Of a stretch of DNA of 64,000 bases, positions 52,810-64,000 are shown piece after piece. The translations under genes were made by a program, and so were the position numbers. The first letter of the stretch is position 1. Every line of letters starts with the position of its first letter. This DNA comes from Sclerurus mexicanus (lineage: Eukaryota; Chordata; Aves; Passeriformes; Furnariidae), in assembly GCA_013396755.1 (NCBI GenBank), contig VWZF01006082.1, forward strand, positions 1,112,125 through 1,176,124, in the 5' to 3' direction. A model generated the notes under the pieces. It made no database searches. It was not told where the DNA came from and was given only the letters and a program-made list of their open reading frames with translations.

Positions 52810-53745
52810 ATTCTTTTAACACGTAGACTTTGAAAAGCAAAATGCTATGTCATGGCCTATTTGTTATTTTATGAATGTGTCTTTACACAAACGGTAGATC
52901 AAACATGTTCTTGGAAGGAAAATTACATTCTGCTGTGTTATAATTAGTAGTGATTTCTGTATGACTTGCTTGGGGAGATTATGGCATCTCCATCAATGGA
53001 ACTGTTTAAAAATACATAAACCTCCATCAGTTAGGCATGACCTCAGCAGAGTCTTGGACAGGCTACATAATTTCCTGAGCCCTCTTTCACCTTTTTAATC
53101 ATTTTTCAATGCTCTGCACAAATCTTGGTTAGCACAGTAACTCCCCCAGTTACTCTCAGTTGTTCTCTGAGAAGTAGCCTTATTCTATTAGTGCTGCATG
53201 ACATATATGAAATTAATGAGTTTTACTGTTTCTGACCTACAATCTAGGCAAACGTCACCATCTCATTGCATTATCTCTAAACAAAAGTCACATAATACTT
53301 TAGGGGGAAAAGAAAAAGTATTTTTATGGGAAAAAGGTGTAAGATAACTCAAAATATGTGCTGGAAAGATAAATCAGTTGAGCTAAAGTTTTTATGTGCT
53401 CTGATGATGATGTCCTGTACTCAATGAACTTCGAGTTATGGATCTTTCCTGAATCTTAAGTCCTATTGCAGAGGAAATCATCTTTAAGTGTTCCCATGGA
53501 CAGTCAACTTGGCGTGACAGTATCTGCATTTACCAATAAAGTCCATTTTTGTCTCTCGGGTGAACAATCTGTGCTACTCCCCTTCCTGGAAAACAAGGCT
53601 GGGTAGATACTTGAGCAGTTGCAGAGCATGTATTGAAAAGCAGCACCAAACAGAAAGAAACCTTACAGATCAAACATTACAAATTATCAGGATCTCCAGG
53701 CAGGCAGAGAAAAAAAGGTTTAAAAAAAATGAAAACAAACAAAAA
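52810..53745. repeat. 936-base direct duplicate, right copy
   Basis: This is the second copy of 51,779-52,714. It starts directly after an N and runs without interruption into unique sequence (CTACAAAAACAAACAAACC) on the right. The apparent lack of divergence and the Ns between the copies point to unmerged overlapping contig ends rather than a biological duplication. Confidence 0.95.
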
Positions 53746-56700
53746 ACTACAAAAACAAACAAACCAAACCCAAAAAATATTTGAGTGCCTGGTTTTCTAT
53801 CCTAAATTTCTACTTTTTAGGTCAAGGAGATGTTTTCAACCAAGGAACTCTATATACATCACATGCTCTGATTCCCTCTATTTTTCTCCTCTGCTCCACA
53901 AACTTCACCACAGAAAGCAGGTGAACAAGTTTGGGAAGAGCTTTTCAGGATTTCCACCCTCGAGCTCTATAGCATCACCTTCTTCTGACCAAGGTAAATG
54001 CAAAAGGAAACGCTAAACATCAAAAAAGGGTTAAACCAGGGGGGTTTATTTCTAATAAACACCCCAAAGTGAAAAGAATAGTATAGATGAGAGCAGAAAC
54101 TCCCAACTGGAAGGTAGAGAAGAAGAAAACCAGCAAAGGGAGAAATGCAAAACTTTGAGGAAACAGTCATTCAGGAAAAGGGAGAAAACCACAAAGGCAG
54201 GAAGGTGAAGAATGCTCTACGGGGAGAAGTCAGAGAGGGGAGACTAAAGGTGAAGTTTTGGTCTAGAAATCATTACCACTGAAAAGGAGATTCTGGCTCC
54301 TGTTAGCCCTCTTCATTGCCGGCTCCCAGCCATATGCTGCCACGCCTCCCTTCCCCTGCCTCCCTGCTTCTCACAAACCATTACGGCAAATGAAGCACAC
54401 AGTTTTCTTTCCATTTAGCAGGCTGGATCAGTCCTCTGAGGGAGGAGATGAGTGCCAGAGCTGCCACAAAGGAAAGCCAGAGGCTGTCTAGTTGGGAGCG
54501 GGATACTGGGGGCAGAAGAGGAGTGTACATGGAAGTGCTTTGCAATAGTAACAGGTTCTTACACTGGTGCAGCTAAGATTAAAATAAAGAATACACAACT
54601 AGGAAACTGTAGTTTAACTTTTTACAATTACAAGGCAAAAACATACAGTCTGGGGGTATCAACCTAGAAAAACAGAGGTTTACTAAATTCGGTTTTGTTC
54701 TATACGCACAATATAAAAAATAGAGAGAAAAGATTTTTTTAAGAGTTTTCATGTATAAAATCTTAAATGATCTGTTAAGTTGCAACTATCAGAAACTTCA
54801 TAGTAGAGTTCACGATTTGTGTGTACCTATAAGAGAATTTAAAACTAATTTATTATTATAGAAAGTGTTTTCAAAGGCCAGACCTCAAAACAAAAGCTTT
54901 CTGGCTTTTGAACGCAAGTTGTTGTGGCTGTGACTAGAAAGCTCACTTACATCATATTTATAGTGGCCAAGGAGTATACCTGACTTCAAATTATATAGGA
55001 TTTGGAGCACACCCCGGTCTGCAGGTCGGCAAAGCGCAGTAACACCCTGAGCTGCACTCCTCAATTGCCTGCAATCATGCCTTCCCCTTTTAAGCCACTT
55101 AACAACTAGGATTAACATTACAGATCTTTCTGGACGTTCTGATTACCTTTTACCCTTTCACATTACATCCTCATTCACTTATTCATTTATGATTCCTCTC
55201 TGACACTCCTTCCAAACTTCCTTCCTCCTTTATTTACCTGATAATGGGTACCCAAGGAATACATGCAGCTCACTTTGGGAAGTGTAAATCTTCCAGGTCA
55301 GCTTCTCTTAACAGATGATATAAGGCATAGCAGTTAATTTCCTGCAAGTCGCTCCAAGGCAACTCTATCAAGAAAAAACAATAGAAACTGGAAAAAATTC
55401 TGGAATTAATTTTAAATAATTTCTATTGTATGACATACTGCTTCCTTACATTTTTATTAATGCTTTCCATGGTTCCCATTGTGGTTGTTCCTTACAGAGC
55501 TTTAAGGAGCTGTAATGTGTGCTTTACACTCGCAAAGATAGATTACAGTAACAACTTCCCTCCTATTCTATTTATCATTTGTCATCAACAGAAAAAAAAG
55601 AATGAGCAACATTTCAGCTAAAATTTAGTTGCTTCCAACACAGCAGCTGGGAAATGAGTAGGTAATTGAATTTTACCTACATGATCATCAATGAAGCAAG
55701 TTTTTGTTTTTCTAATATTAGTCTGGGAACTGAGTGCTTTCTCAACAGTAATTGCTATTAAACAAAGGAAACTAGCTACACGGTTGCAGACAGCACACAA
55801 TTATGAAACCGGGAAGAAGTGACTTCTCTACTTCCCTGCCATGAACTTCACCTGGAACTAGTGACTCAAGATGTCTGATGTCACATTAGACGAAGTAGGA
55901 AAAAATTTCCAAATCCACCCTGTTATGTGAGGGCAGCCAGCATGGTCCTTACGGCAGTAATGGATTTGTCTCACCTAAATATAAGCATCTACAATCTCCA
56001 TCCCAGCTTATCACCCTAGGCTCCCCTATTCCATAGGAAGAAACCCACACATCTGGTGGACAATGTAGGTTATTTCAAGTAGACATTTAAAATAGGGCAC
56101 ATAAATTGAAGTGCCTACATCATTCAGGTGGGAGTCTGTGACAACGAGGTCAGATGGCTGCACTTCAGGCATATGCAGTTAAGTGAGGAGAAGACCACCT
56201 GGGAGCCCAGCTATTAAATCTCACTTCGACTGTCAGAAAAGTTCTTAACAGTCTCAGTGTCTCGGTTCTTTTCATTAGCAAAAGCAGGGGCTACCATACT
56301 TAACAAATGAAAACACAATAGATATCTTCAAGTAAAAAAGCTTCAAGAAAGCATGAAGGTCTTGTTTTGCTTGACCTTTCTAATAGCACATGTATGCAGC
56401 TTCCACACTGAGCTAACTCCAAATCTGGAAAAGACTTGCCTCTGTGGCTGCTGAACTAGGGCCAAGAGTGATACTGACAGCACACTTCTTCCTCGGGGAA
56501 TTAGCACTTTTCTTATTCTGGCCAAATGTTCATTCGGTCATTACAAGTCACAGTTTAAGTCTATTTCCCAAAAAGAAGAGAGAGAAAAGATGACAGATAA
56601 ATATATCAAATGCATAAAGCTCTATAAACAAAACCTAAAAACTAAGGAGTAGTCGGAATTTAGGCATAATACACTGCAAAAATCCTGTGTTCAGAACTTT

Positions 56701-58191
56701 TTTTTCAAGCGTTTCTTTGCTACCTATCAAAATATGTTGATAGTTTCTCACCAGTTTGTAACAGAGCTTAGGGAAATAGTACTTAATGCCCAGGAAGAAC
56801 GAAGTGCCCTCTCACTCGTGGAGATGCTTCTTTACAACAGTGACGTAAATCTTCTTAGACAAAAGAAATCCTATTTAGAAAGAACTTGATCGCTGTAATT
56901 TCCTAGATGTCTGAAAGCCCTTTATACGAGGTCTAATACACTAGAAGAGCATGACCCTGTTACTGCTCTCAGGGAGCTGTTGCCCAGGTGTTGCCGATAC
57001 CTACGGGGAAGAAGTTAGCACCTTATTCCTGGCGAGCAGGTACAAAGCATCCTGTGTTCCCTCGGCACAAACACCTATCTCGTGCTTGCACCAGGTGGTG
57101 CAAGCTGAGAGGAACTGCATCCTGTGCACACCTGCGGGAACGTTCCCAACTCTGAGAAGCCCTCGAGGGCAAACCAGACTCCAGATTACTAACTCAAACA
57201 TGTAAACTGTGCTGTGCACAGGTGCAGGAGGAGCACCTTTTCTAGGAGTGGCATCAGTAAGCATATAGAGGAGGACCCTCCCCCCTTGCCCATGCTTTTT
57301 GCCTGTGGTCAGCTGGAGCTGCTGCTGCTCCCTGATGGGGCACCAGCTGGGAAGGAGCAGCAGCAACACAAACTAGTCCTAGGGGAAGGTTAGAATCAAA
57401 ACAAGCCCTGGGACCAAAACCAGTTCTGCTAAGGACTCAGTATAAGACATGGACAGCTCATGGAGCAATCACAAGGGAAAACTTTTCCCTAATGTGAAGG
57501 ATATTAGCAAGCATCCGGGAGTTTGGTAGTACTGGTGAGCTACCAGAAGCTCACTCAGGTATTTAATTGTCACATTCAAATTTATTTCATCCAAGAAAAC
57601 ACTATACTGTTTAATTTATAGGTCACTGTATATATACTGTAAAATTTGTAGGTCAATGATGTCCTGAATGTGATTGTGCATTTCACTGCACTATCAATTA
57701 TCAGCAGCACGGAAAAGAAATCTAATCTAAAAGACATTTTAGAAAAAGGTTAAATTTCTTTGCATCCCTTCCATTTGCACATTGATCTCTATTTCCAGGA
57801 TCAGTGAAAATTCACTAGGATATCTTTAAACTAAAACTACAAACTTGTAAATAAAAATAAAAAAAAAATGACCCTAACACATAGCACAGAATAGTTTTTT
57901 CAACAAAAATTAGCTTTTGCCATCGGGTCACTAAAATTCATTTGGATTTTAAAGCTGCAGAAGAAACTACCAGTTATCCTGCCATCTTTTTCTCTTCTCA
58001 GAGGCTGCAATTTAAATAAACAGGACCACTCACTGTTTCACATGGAGATAAATGACAGGGTTTCAGCTCTAATTTTTTTGTATCTTTTTTTCTGCTTGCT
58101 GACACAGAACAAGTTAAAAAGGTAGACAGGAATAAGGGGGAAAATGCAGAGAATGAAAAAAAAAAAAAGGAAGCAAATTTAACTTCCAAGT
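53746..58191. other. Non-coding DNA, no gene seen
   Basis: No recognisable gene. GC-richer patches lie at about 54,300-54,520 and 56,940-57,380; the second holds overlapping frames on both strands without domains and a 22-base inverted repeat (57,084-57,105). Confidence 0.5.
57084..57105. repeat. 22-base inverted repeat with 2-base centre
   Basis: GCTTGCACCA and TGGTGCAAGC are exact complements around GG. The arms share an E-box-like CAGGTG at the centre. It could bind a dimeric factor or be chance. Confidence 0.85.
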
Positions 58192-58269
58192 TTAGATCCC
58201 TGTGGGTCCCTTTCCAACTCAGAATAAGTATTCTGTGATGGAATGAATTCAGTTCTGTGACTCTGTGAG
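58192..58269 (+). mobile_element. CR1/SINE-type 3' tail fragment
   Basis: Read on the plus strand, TTTAGATCCCTGTGGGTCCC is followed by TTTCCAACTCAGAATAAGTA, TTCTGTGATGGAATG and TTCTGTGACTCTGTGAG. This is the conserved end shared by young CR1 elements and the tRNA-headed bird SINEs, the same tail seen in the element near 8.2 kb but in the opposite orientation. No head is visible upstream, so it is a severely 5'-truncated copy and the class (LINE or SINE) cannot be decided. Confidence 0.8.
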
Positions 58270-59266
58270 TATCAAAACAGCTTAAGGGACTTAAGCATAC
58301 AAGCCAAAAAGTTATACACATCTGGGAAAATAACAATTCACTGGCAGATTTTTCTAGTTCCTGAAAGTGGGTAAATCTTCAGGTATTTCCTTCCTTGTTT
58401 ATCTCCTTGCAACTCATATTCACTGTAAACTGCATGACTGGGCTGAACTTTCACTAGCAATTACCCCTCTCCCTTAAATATCCTCCAGGAAACGGAGAGG
58501 GAGAAAAAGCACATTTTTCTTTCATTACATATGAGTTGTACAGAAATTTCAGCTATATATAAAAAAACCCCACTAACTTGAAACAAATCAGCTACAGATA
58601 CATGATCTGCTTGCTCTAACTAGAAAGAATAATGCTTATCAAAAACTGACAGACACATAGGCTTCTATCTAAATTTACCATCTGAGTATTTGACAAGAAT
58701 TTAGGAGGAGGAAGAGCTCTTTCACAAACCAAAAGTTTATTCAAAATTGTTTCATGAATAGTATGGGATTGTTAAAATCCATTTAGTCTGCAAAGTAATA
58801 ACTACACAATAAACCTCCCAAGAAGTAACGTGACTACTGTACATTTTGATTTAATGTTGTAATTCATAAACCAGTTTTGCAGTGTAAAAGTAATTATTTC
58901 AAGACTGGAACAAGACCAAGACTCTTGTGACCAACAATAATAATATTCATAATGTTAGCAAACCTCTTCAAATGAAGTCATTGTTTAATACATTTCAGGC
59001 TATATGTGAAGTGGTTACAAACATCATGTTTTTGTAGTTGTCAATAATTTGGGGATCATGTAAGCAGATGGACCTCACATTCGTATGTTCTGGATTTCAA
59101 CTGTAAATTAAGAGTCAGGGTATTATTAGTCATAGTATTCACTGGAGCTGGTTGAAAAACTAGCATTCCAGCTGAGAAGGAACTTTGCTTTTTAAAATCT
59201 GACTTTCATTCAACTGAGTCTAAAGCCAACATTTTCAAACTTTTTGTGTACTATGAATTCTTATAC

Positions 59267-59280
59267 TTTTTTTTTTTTTT
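59267..59280. repeat. Poly(T) run of 14
   Basis: Fourteen T residues precede GAGTCAG. On the minus strand this is an A run, but no retroposed gene ends there that I can recognise. Confidence 0.8.
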
Positions 59281-60943
59281 GAGTCAGAAAAATTCAAACC
59301 ATGAAGTACTCCGCTTGGTTAGCAAGGAGCCTGACAAAAATTCCTCTTTTCTCTGAACCCTGGGGGAGCGCTCATGCAAACTGCCCTTGGAGTGACAGTC
59401 CCTGGGAGGCATCCCAGTACATCTCCGCTCCAGGGCAGGGAGCCTGGGAAGCCAGAAAGGCAGATTGAGAATTACTATGGAATTAGAATTTGCCACAGTA
59501 CTGTGACTCCCTGAGGTCTTGGCACTGACAAGCTGCAGGGCCGTGCCATCTCCAGTGGTGCCAAGCCCTGGCAGGCAGCCTGTCCTACAGCTCAGGAACC
59601 GCTGCAGAGCAGTTCTGCCAGGCAGCCTGCACTAGGAATGGGAACCGAGAATTTTCAGGATCACTGTATCAGAGTTTGGATCACTGGATGGACTTAACCA
59701 AAGATACACACTTTTGAATCAGTCCCAGACCTTGGGCTGTGGGACAGCCCAGGAGGATTTTCTCACAGTCATAAATACAGTGTCTTCGTGCAGTCTACTT
59801 GTGAGTCAGGGATAGTTTTCCTAAATTGATTAGAACTGGATTCAAGGAGTTGCAAATGAAATATTCGAAAGCCAGCAAATCAGGTTTTTCCACTGCAGTA
59901 AATTTCTATTCATTAGTGTGATTAATGGCTTTTGAAATGTTTCTTCTTTTGTATTTATAAAATGGAATCATATGCAATAACCTCACACACTGAGTTTCTT
60001 ATGAGGTATTTTAAACTGGTTATATATGACTGTCCACCCAGTTAAGAAAGCATTTTTACAGTGTGCTCTGGCATTTTACATTCACAGTCTGGTTTTACTC
60101 TGAACAACAGGTTACAATTTCAGTGTATGGTTACAGTTTCGCTGTGTGGAGTCTGAGCAGTAATGAGTTTTATTTGAGCATCATTTTCCCTGGCTATAAG
60201 TTTATTGTTGTTTTCACCTTGAGGCTGCAGAAGCATCAAAGCATATTTGTTTTCTGGTAAGAAACTTCATTCACCTAGTGATTCAGGCATAAAAGTTCCC
60301 TTGACCTGTCATGACAAGTGAGAGAGAATATGAGGGAACTGACTTCAGCACTCAAAGGGGAGATGAAGAAATGCAGACTCTTAAACACTCTGGATGACTC
60401 TTATCCTAAGTCTAAAACCACCATAAAGTAGCTAGTTAAAAAACCAATCAACCAACAACAACCATGTCCAAGTGTTCCAGGTGGGACTCATCTTCAGATT
60501 CAGACAGCTACTTATCAGTGTCCATGCATGAGTCAGGCATCTTGCTTCCCAGTATAGTCACTGAGGACCTACTCTACACAGACAGTAGAGTGGAAAGTGT
60601 TTGGAACATGGCAGTCAAGCAGATGCCATGTGTGCCCACCATTACAGACACGTCCACATACAGAGCCCTACAACAAGCTGTGCTACGCAAAGTCAGGAAT
60701 GACTGTGCTAAAGACCTTTAGTCCAACTGGCTGGATAGCCTGTTTCAACAGTCACTTGTTAAACCAATGTAAACTGGAGTTTGGGGAAGGGATCTGCAAG
60801 AAGCCCTATCCAGGCAAAACAGATTAGTACCTTACCGAAGAGGATCCATGGATTAACTCAGTACTTAGCAGTGCACATTGCTGAAAAGATAGTCCAGTAA
60901 ACATACTGCAAAAGGTGTATTTATTGTACTTTTGTCCTCCCCT

Positions 60944-60984
60944 GCAGCAGTCATGACAACAGTTGCGCCACATGCGACTGCTGC
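60944..60984. repeat. Hairpin, 9-base stem and 23-base loop
   Basis: GCAGCAGTC (60,944-60,952) and GACTGCTGC (60,976-60,984) are exact complements. The GC-rich stem is moderately strong. No RNA family is recognised. Confidence 0.75.
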
Positions 60985-63923
60985 GCTGTAAATATGGCAT
61001 GTCAGTCTCACATATTAGTCCTCACGCCAGAAGAGCTGAGTTTAACTGAAGGGTTGTAATGTCAGTGCTCAAACTGCTTCCCAGTTATATTCAGTGAAAG
61101 GTTAAATCACCCAGCACCTGGGCGTCTTATGCTCCCTGTTACCTGGAAACTGGAGCTCTAAGTGCAAGCACTGTTGAGAAAGTGATTTTTAAAAAAGCAA
61201 GAGGAACATGAAAACACGATTCATACAAGACATGCACCATCGCCCAAGCATTTCTCCGATTGCAGAGCTGTATTCTTTTAAGCTACGAGACCCTTTACTG
61301 ATAGAAGTATTCTGAATCCTTCGTAGCTTGGATGGAGTTATTCCAATACATCCCAAACTGCAGCTACTCCCTTTGCAGGGGTGGGAGGAAGGTGAAAGCA
61401 GAGCACAGCCCACAGCATTCCAGATCCAGGGATCCAGAGGTGGTATAGCTGAGCAAGGACACTTAAACTAATCTGGGAGGGAAAGATCCCCTCGGGCAAA
61501 ACAGCTTGGTAAAGGCTGGGTTGTATAAAAATGCCGGCCTATTCTCAGGCTATTGTTTTGTTAAAAAAGGTAAACTATGAATTGAAAGCACTGCAGCTAA
61601 TCCTAAAGAATCCCCCACCAGTTTGCTCTTCTTCTGCAATAAGGACGCTCAGTCCCTTTGTAGTTAAATTCTTCTCAAGTGACTTGTATTGCTTTAACTG
61701 TCCTGGTAAGACTCGAAAAAATGTAAGTACAGAAAAGGCCTTGGAAAGATTCACTGCAGTTTCACACTGACTTGACAACACTGGTGATTTCAATGAAGCC
61801 AGAACAGGGGAAAACAGGAATAATGTAGCAGTGAAAGAGCCATGCTCTTTTCCTCCACTTTTTATCCTTCTCCCTTGCTTGAAACGTGGAGGGGAAATCT
61901 TGGAAATAATCCTGTACACGATTTGTGCTCCTAAGCAGAGCCAGAATGCTGCGAGCCAAGCGCTGGGCTGAATATCCAAACTTTTACTGTTTATATTGAA
62001 GCATATATTCGCTGGGTGCAGGAGTCTGAGACCACTTTTCACACACCAGCTGAGAGGTATCAAAGCCCTTGCGCGTTATCCACCCATTCACCTCCAATTA
62101 GACCAAGTGTTCACAAGATGCTGAGAACAACAAAGTGTTAAGGGAAAGGAATTCATCCACACAGGACAAAGAATTTAAGCTGTTTACAACTTTCTGCTCT
62201 CTGATGTTTATTACAACCCCCCCATAAAATCTGCCTCCATCTGCGGTACCTTGTAGCGATGGAGTTAATGGAAACCCAAGCCGCATTCCAAGGATGGCAA
62301 TACGAGTGAGAACGACCTCAGCATTGTTTTGCTAAGATCTCAAACTGCCAATACTGCAAAATGAAGTAATGCACTCTGTCAACATGTAATATGTTCTATA
62401 AATGGGATTGCCTGTTCATCTATTAGTAAAATATGCAGAAAAGCACTATTTGACTGGCCTTAGAGCAGCTGACTTCTTGCTTTGACTTCTTCCTTAAGAT
62501 TTATTTGAAGCATGAAACTGCTGAAAATCTCCAGTGAGTAAAAAAGACAAAAATATATAAAAAATAATTAAATATATTTACAAATAGCCCTTACTTTATG
62601 TGTCTGGTCTTGAGTTAGCATTTCTTTATCAGTAGAATTAAATCTAAAGTTAACTAAAGCACTGAATACTGAAAATTGATTTCCATGGACTTCAGTACTA
62701 ACTTATAAAACTGTTATATCTTTTTATAAACAAAAGATTACTCATTAGTTAACTTAGAAACCTCAGACAGTTTTTAAAAAAACGTATAGACAGATGCCAG
62801 ATTGAATTTTGCTGATCCAGGCTTCTTAGGTAGAGTTTATGGAGCCAGGCTTGTCATACGAGCTATTTCTATAAGCCTCAGGTAAATATACACAGGGTTT
62901 GTGTTGTTAGAGAAAGTATTTTTTTCTCTTCTAAAAATTTAAGTTAATCTTAAGCAAAACCAAAAGTTCATTCAGTACATTTTGTATTTGTTATTTTTGA
63001 CCAATTTTGGGAAGTATTTTCCTTCCAAAGATCTGGACTGTCCCTGTTTCTCTCCAACTCACTTTAACTCTTTCATTTCTTTTACCACTCTGCTTCACAG
63101 TCTGCTACTCTGGTCTCTGAGTTAAAAACAGCTAGATGGCACAGCTGGAGAAAAGGAAAAGGGTTTCAGGTATTTTCTTCTTCTTCCCAACCAGTAGCTT
63201 GCATGCCTTCCCTTTCCTTCATTTCTCCTTTGACTCAAATTTCATAGAAAACTTTGATCTGTATTGCAAAATCAATTGGAAGTGCCAGTTTTTACTCATG
63301 TAGCTGAAGTCCTGATATGGATGCAATTACAGGGACCAAGTGGATATGTTTTATTTCCTTTTTCATTCAAAATTGCTATGGCCATCTAAAACAGCTTTAT
63401 TAGACTATCACTCTGTAATAACATGATTCTCCAATTTTCATAAAGTTGTAATTTGTAAACTCGATAGCCAAAGCATTGTTTAAGATTTCAGTTTGATGTT
63501 GCTCTTTCAATGGAGTATGATGTAAAAGTTTAGCCATAAAACTCAGACTCAGAGAGTCAAAAGTACTCCAAAGTACTCAAACAGGCATCAAAGTCAGGAA
63601 TCAAAGGATCTGTAGCTTCCACTTTAGATATCCGTGGGCCTAGCAACAAAATGAGGAAATGTCCCTACCCCCGGTTTCATCTGTAACATCCCTCCATCCA
63701 CCATTGGTACTAAGCTGAAATTTGCAAAGCAATGAATTCTTTTTCTACTAAAGTAAGATATAGCATGCTCACTATAAGAAAAGTTATGTAGCTAAATCTG
63801 CTAAGTCCTTCTGTGGTAGAGAATGCAAGAAAAGATACCATGAGGAGATAAAGAATAAAGAAATTGATATGGCAATACAACAAGGATGACCAAAATTCTT
63901 GATCATTACTGGAAATGGACACT

Positions 63924-63954
63924 TTCATGTGACCAAGAGCCTTCATGTGACCAA
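63924..63954. repeat. 13-base direct repeat, period 18
   Basis: TTCATGTGACCAA occurs at 63,924-63,936 and again at 63,942-63,954. The second copy carries the same CATGTGACC core, so it looks like a small slippage duplication. Confidence 0.8.
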
Positions 63955-64000
63955 TGCCCCCAACTGGAGGGCTTTTGGAGCAGACTCTAATGCCTGTTGG

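Larger units (their letters stand above)
58270..64000. other. AT-rich non-coding DNA, no gene seen
   Basis: Chance-length frames only, including 162 codons on the minus strand at 61,575-62,063 and 85 codons on the plus strand at 60,464-60,721; neither shows a known motif. A GC-richer patch lies at about 59,330-59,640. A hairpin (60,944-60,984), a T run (59,267-59,280) and a 13-base direct repeat (63,924-63,954) are listed separately. Confidence 0.5.

Noticed and set aside
52529..52819. Repeated 62-residue frame (MNNLCYSPSW start) as a gene pair
   Set aside because: It occurs twice only because the 936-base segment is duplicated. It has no recognisable motif.
60464..60721. 85-codon plus-strand frame with serine/aspartate-rich start
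   Set aside because: The start SSSDSDSYLSVS looked protein-like, but there is no similarity to a known family and an overlapping alternative frame is just as open.
61575..62063. 162-codon minus-strand frame
   Set aside because: It is the longest frame outside the N-containing region, but its composition is irregular and no motif is seen. Another minus-strand frame overlaps it. Considered chance.
1..64000. CRISPR arrays, bacterial operons, tRNA or rRNA genes
   Set aside because: No regularly spaced repeats, no ribosome-binding-site and gene pattern, and no intact tRNA or rRNA sequence. The only tRNA-like sequence is the SINE head near 8.3 kb.

Overview
This window looks like vertebrate nuclear DNA, and specifically bird DNA. 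I see no complete protein-coding gene and no confident coding exon in it. The main taxonomic evidence is CR1 LINE debris, the dominant bird retrotransposon, in three or four places. There is also a short minus-strand element near 8.2 kb with a tRNA-like head (A and B boxes) joined to a CR1-type tail. That structure matches the tRNA-derived, CR1-mobilised SINE described from passerines (TguSINE1 type), so a songbird or relative is the best guess. Low repeat density, AT-rich sequence with scattered homopolymer runs, and one CpG-rich block interrupted by an assembly gap also fit a bird draft assembly.

Layout. Positions 1-50,868 are AT-rich non-coding DNA, either intronic or intergenic, with open reading frames only of chance length. 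Within it lie a decayed minus-strand CR1 (about 2,640-3,745), the SINE (about 8,196-8,325), an old plus-strand CR1 3' end (about 28,270-28,970), simple repeats and several short perfect hairpins. A 17-base T run then meets a 54-base gap (50,886-50,939). Next comes a GC- and CpG-rich block (50,940 to about 51,720), the only promoter-like sequence in the window. It is broken by isolated single Ns at 51,082 and 51,621.

Immediately to the right, 936 bases are present twice with no difference I could see (51,779-52,714 and 52,810-53,745). The copies are separated by N, 93 GC-rich bases, N. This is most simply a false duplication made during assembly, with a stray first-exon-like GC fragment trapped in it. 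The last 10 kb is again AT-rich non-coding DNA with one short CR1/SINE-type tail near 58.2 kb.

Interpretation. The parsimonious reading is the 5' end of a gene with a CpG-island promoter near 51 kb, in a large gene-poor neighbourhood, with the first-exon region damaged in the assembly. The direction of transcription is not settled. A splice-donor-like CAG|GTGCGG on the minus strand beside the gap, and a minus-strand ATG in a good context inside the 93-base fragment, weakly favour transcription to the left. I found no previously undescribed biological system. The items most worth checking are the assembly structure around 50.9-53.7 kb, the SINE as a lineage marker, several short palindromes, and the repeat-poor stretch flanking the CpG island as a possible regulatory region.
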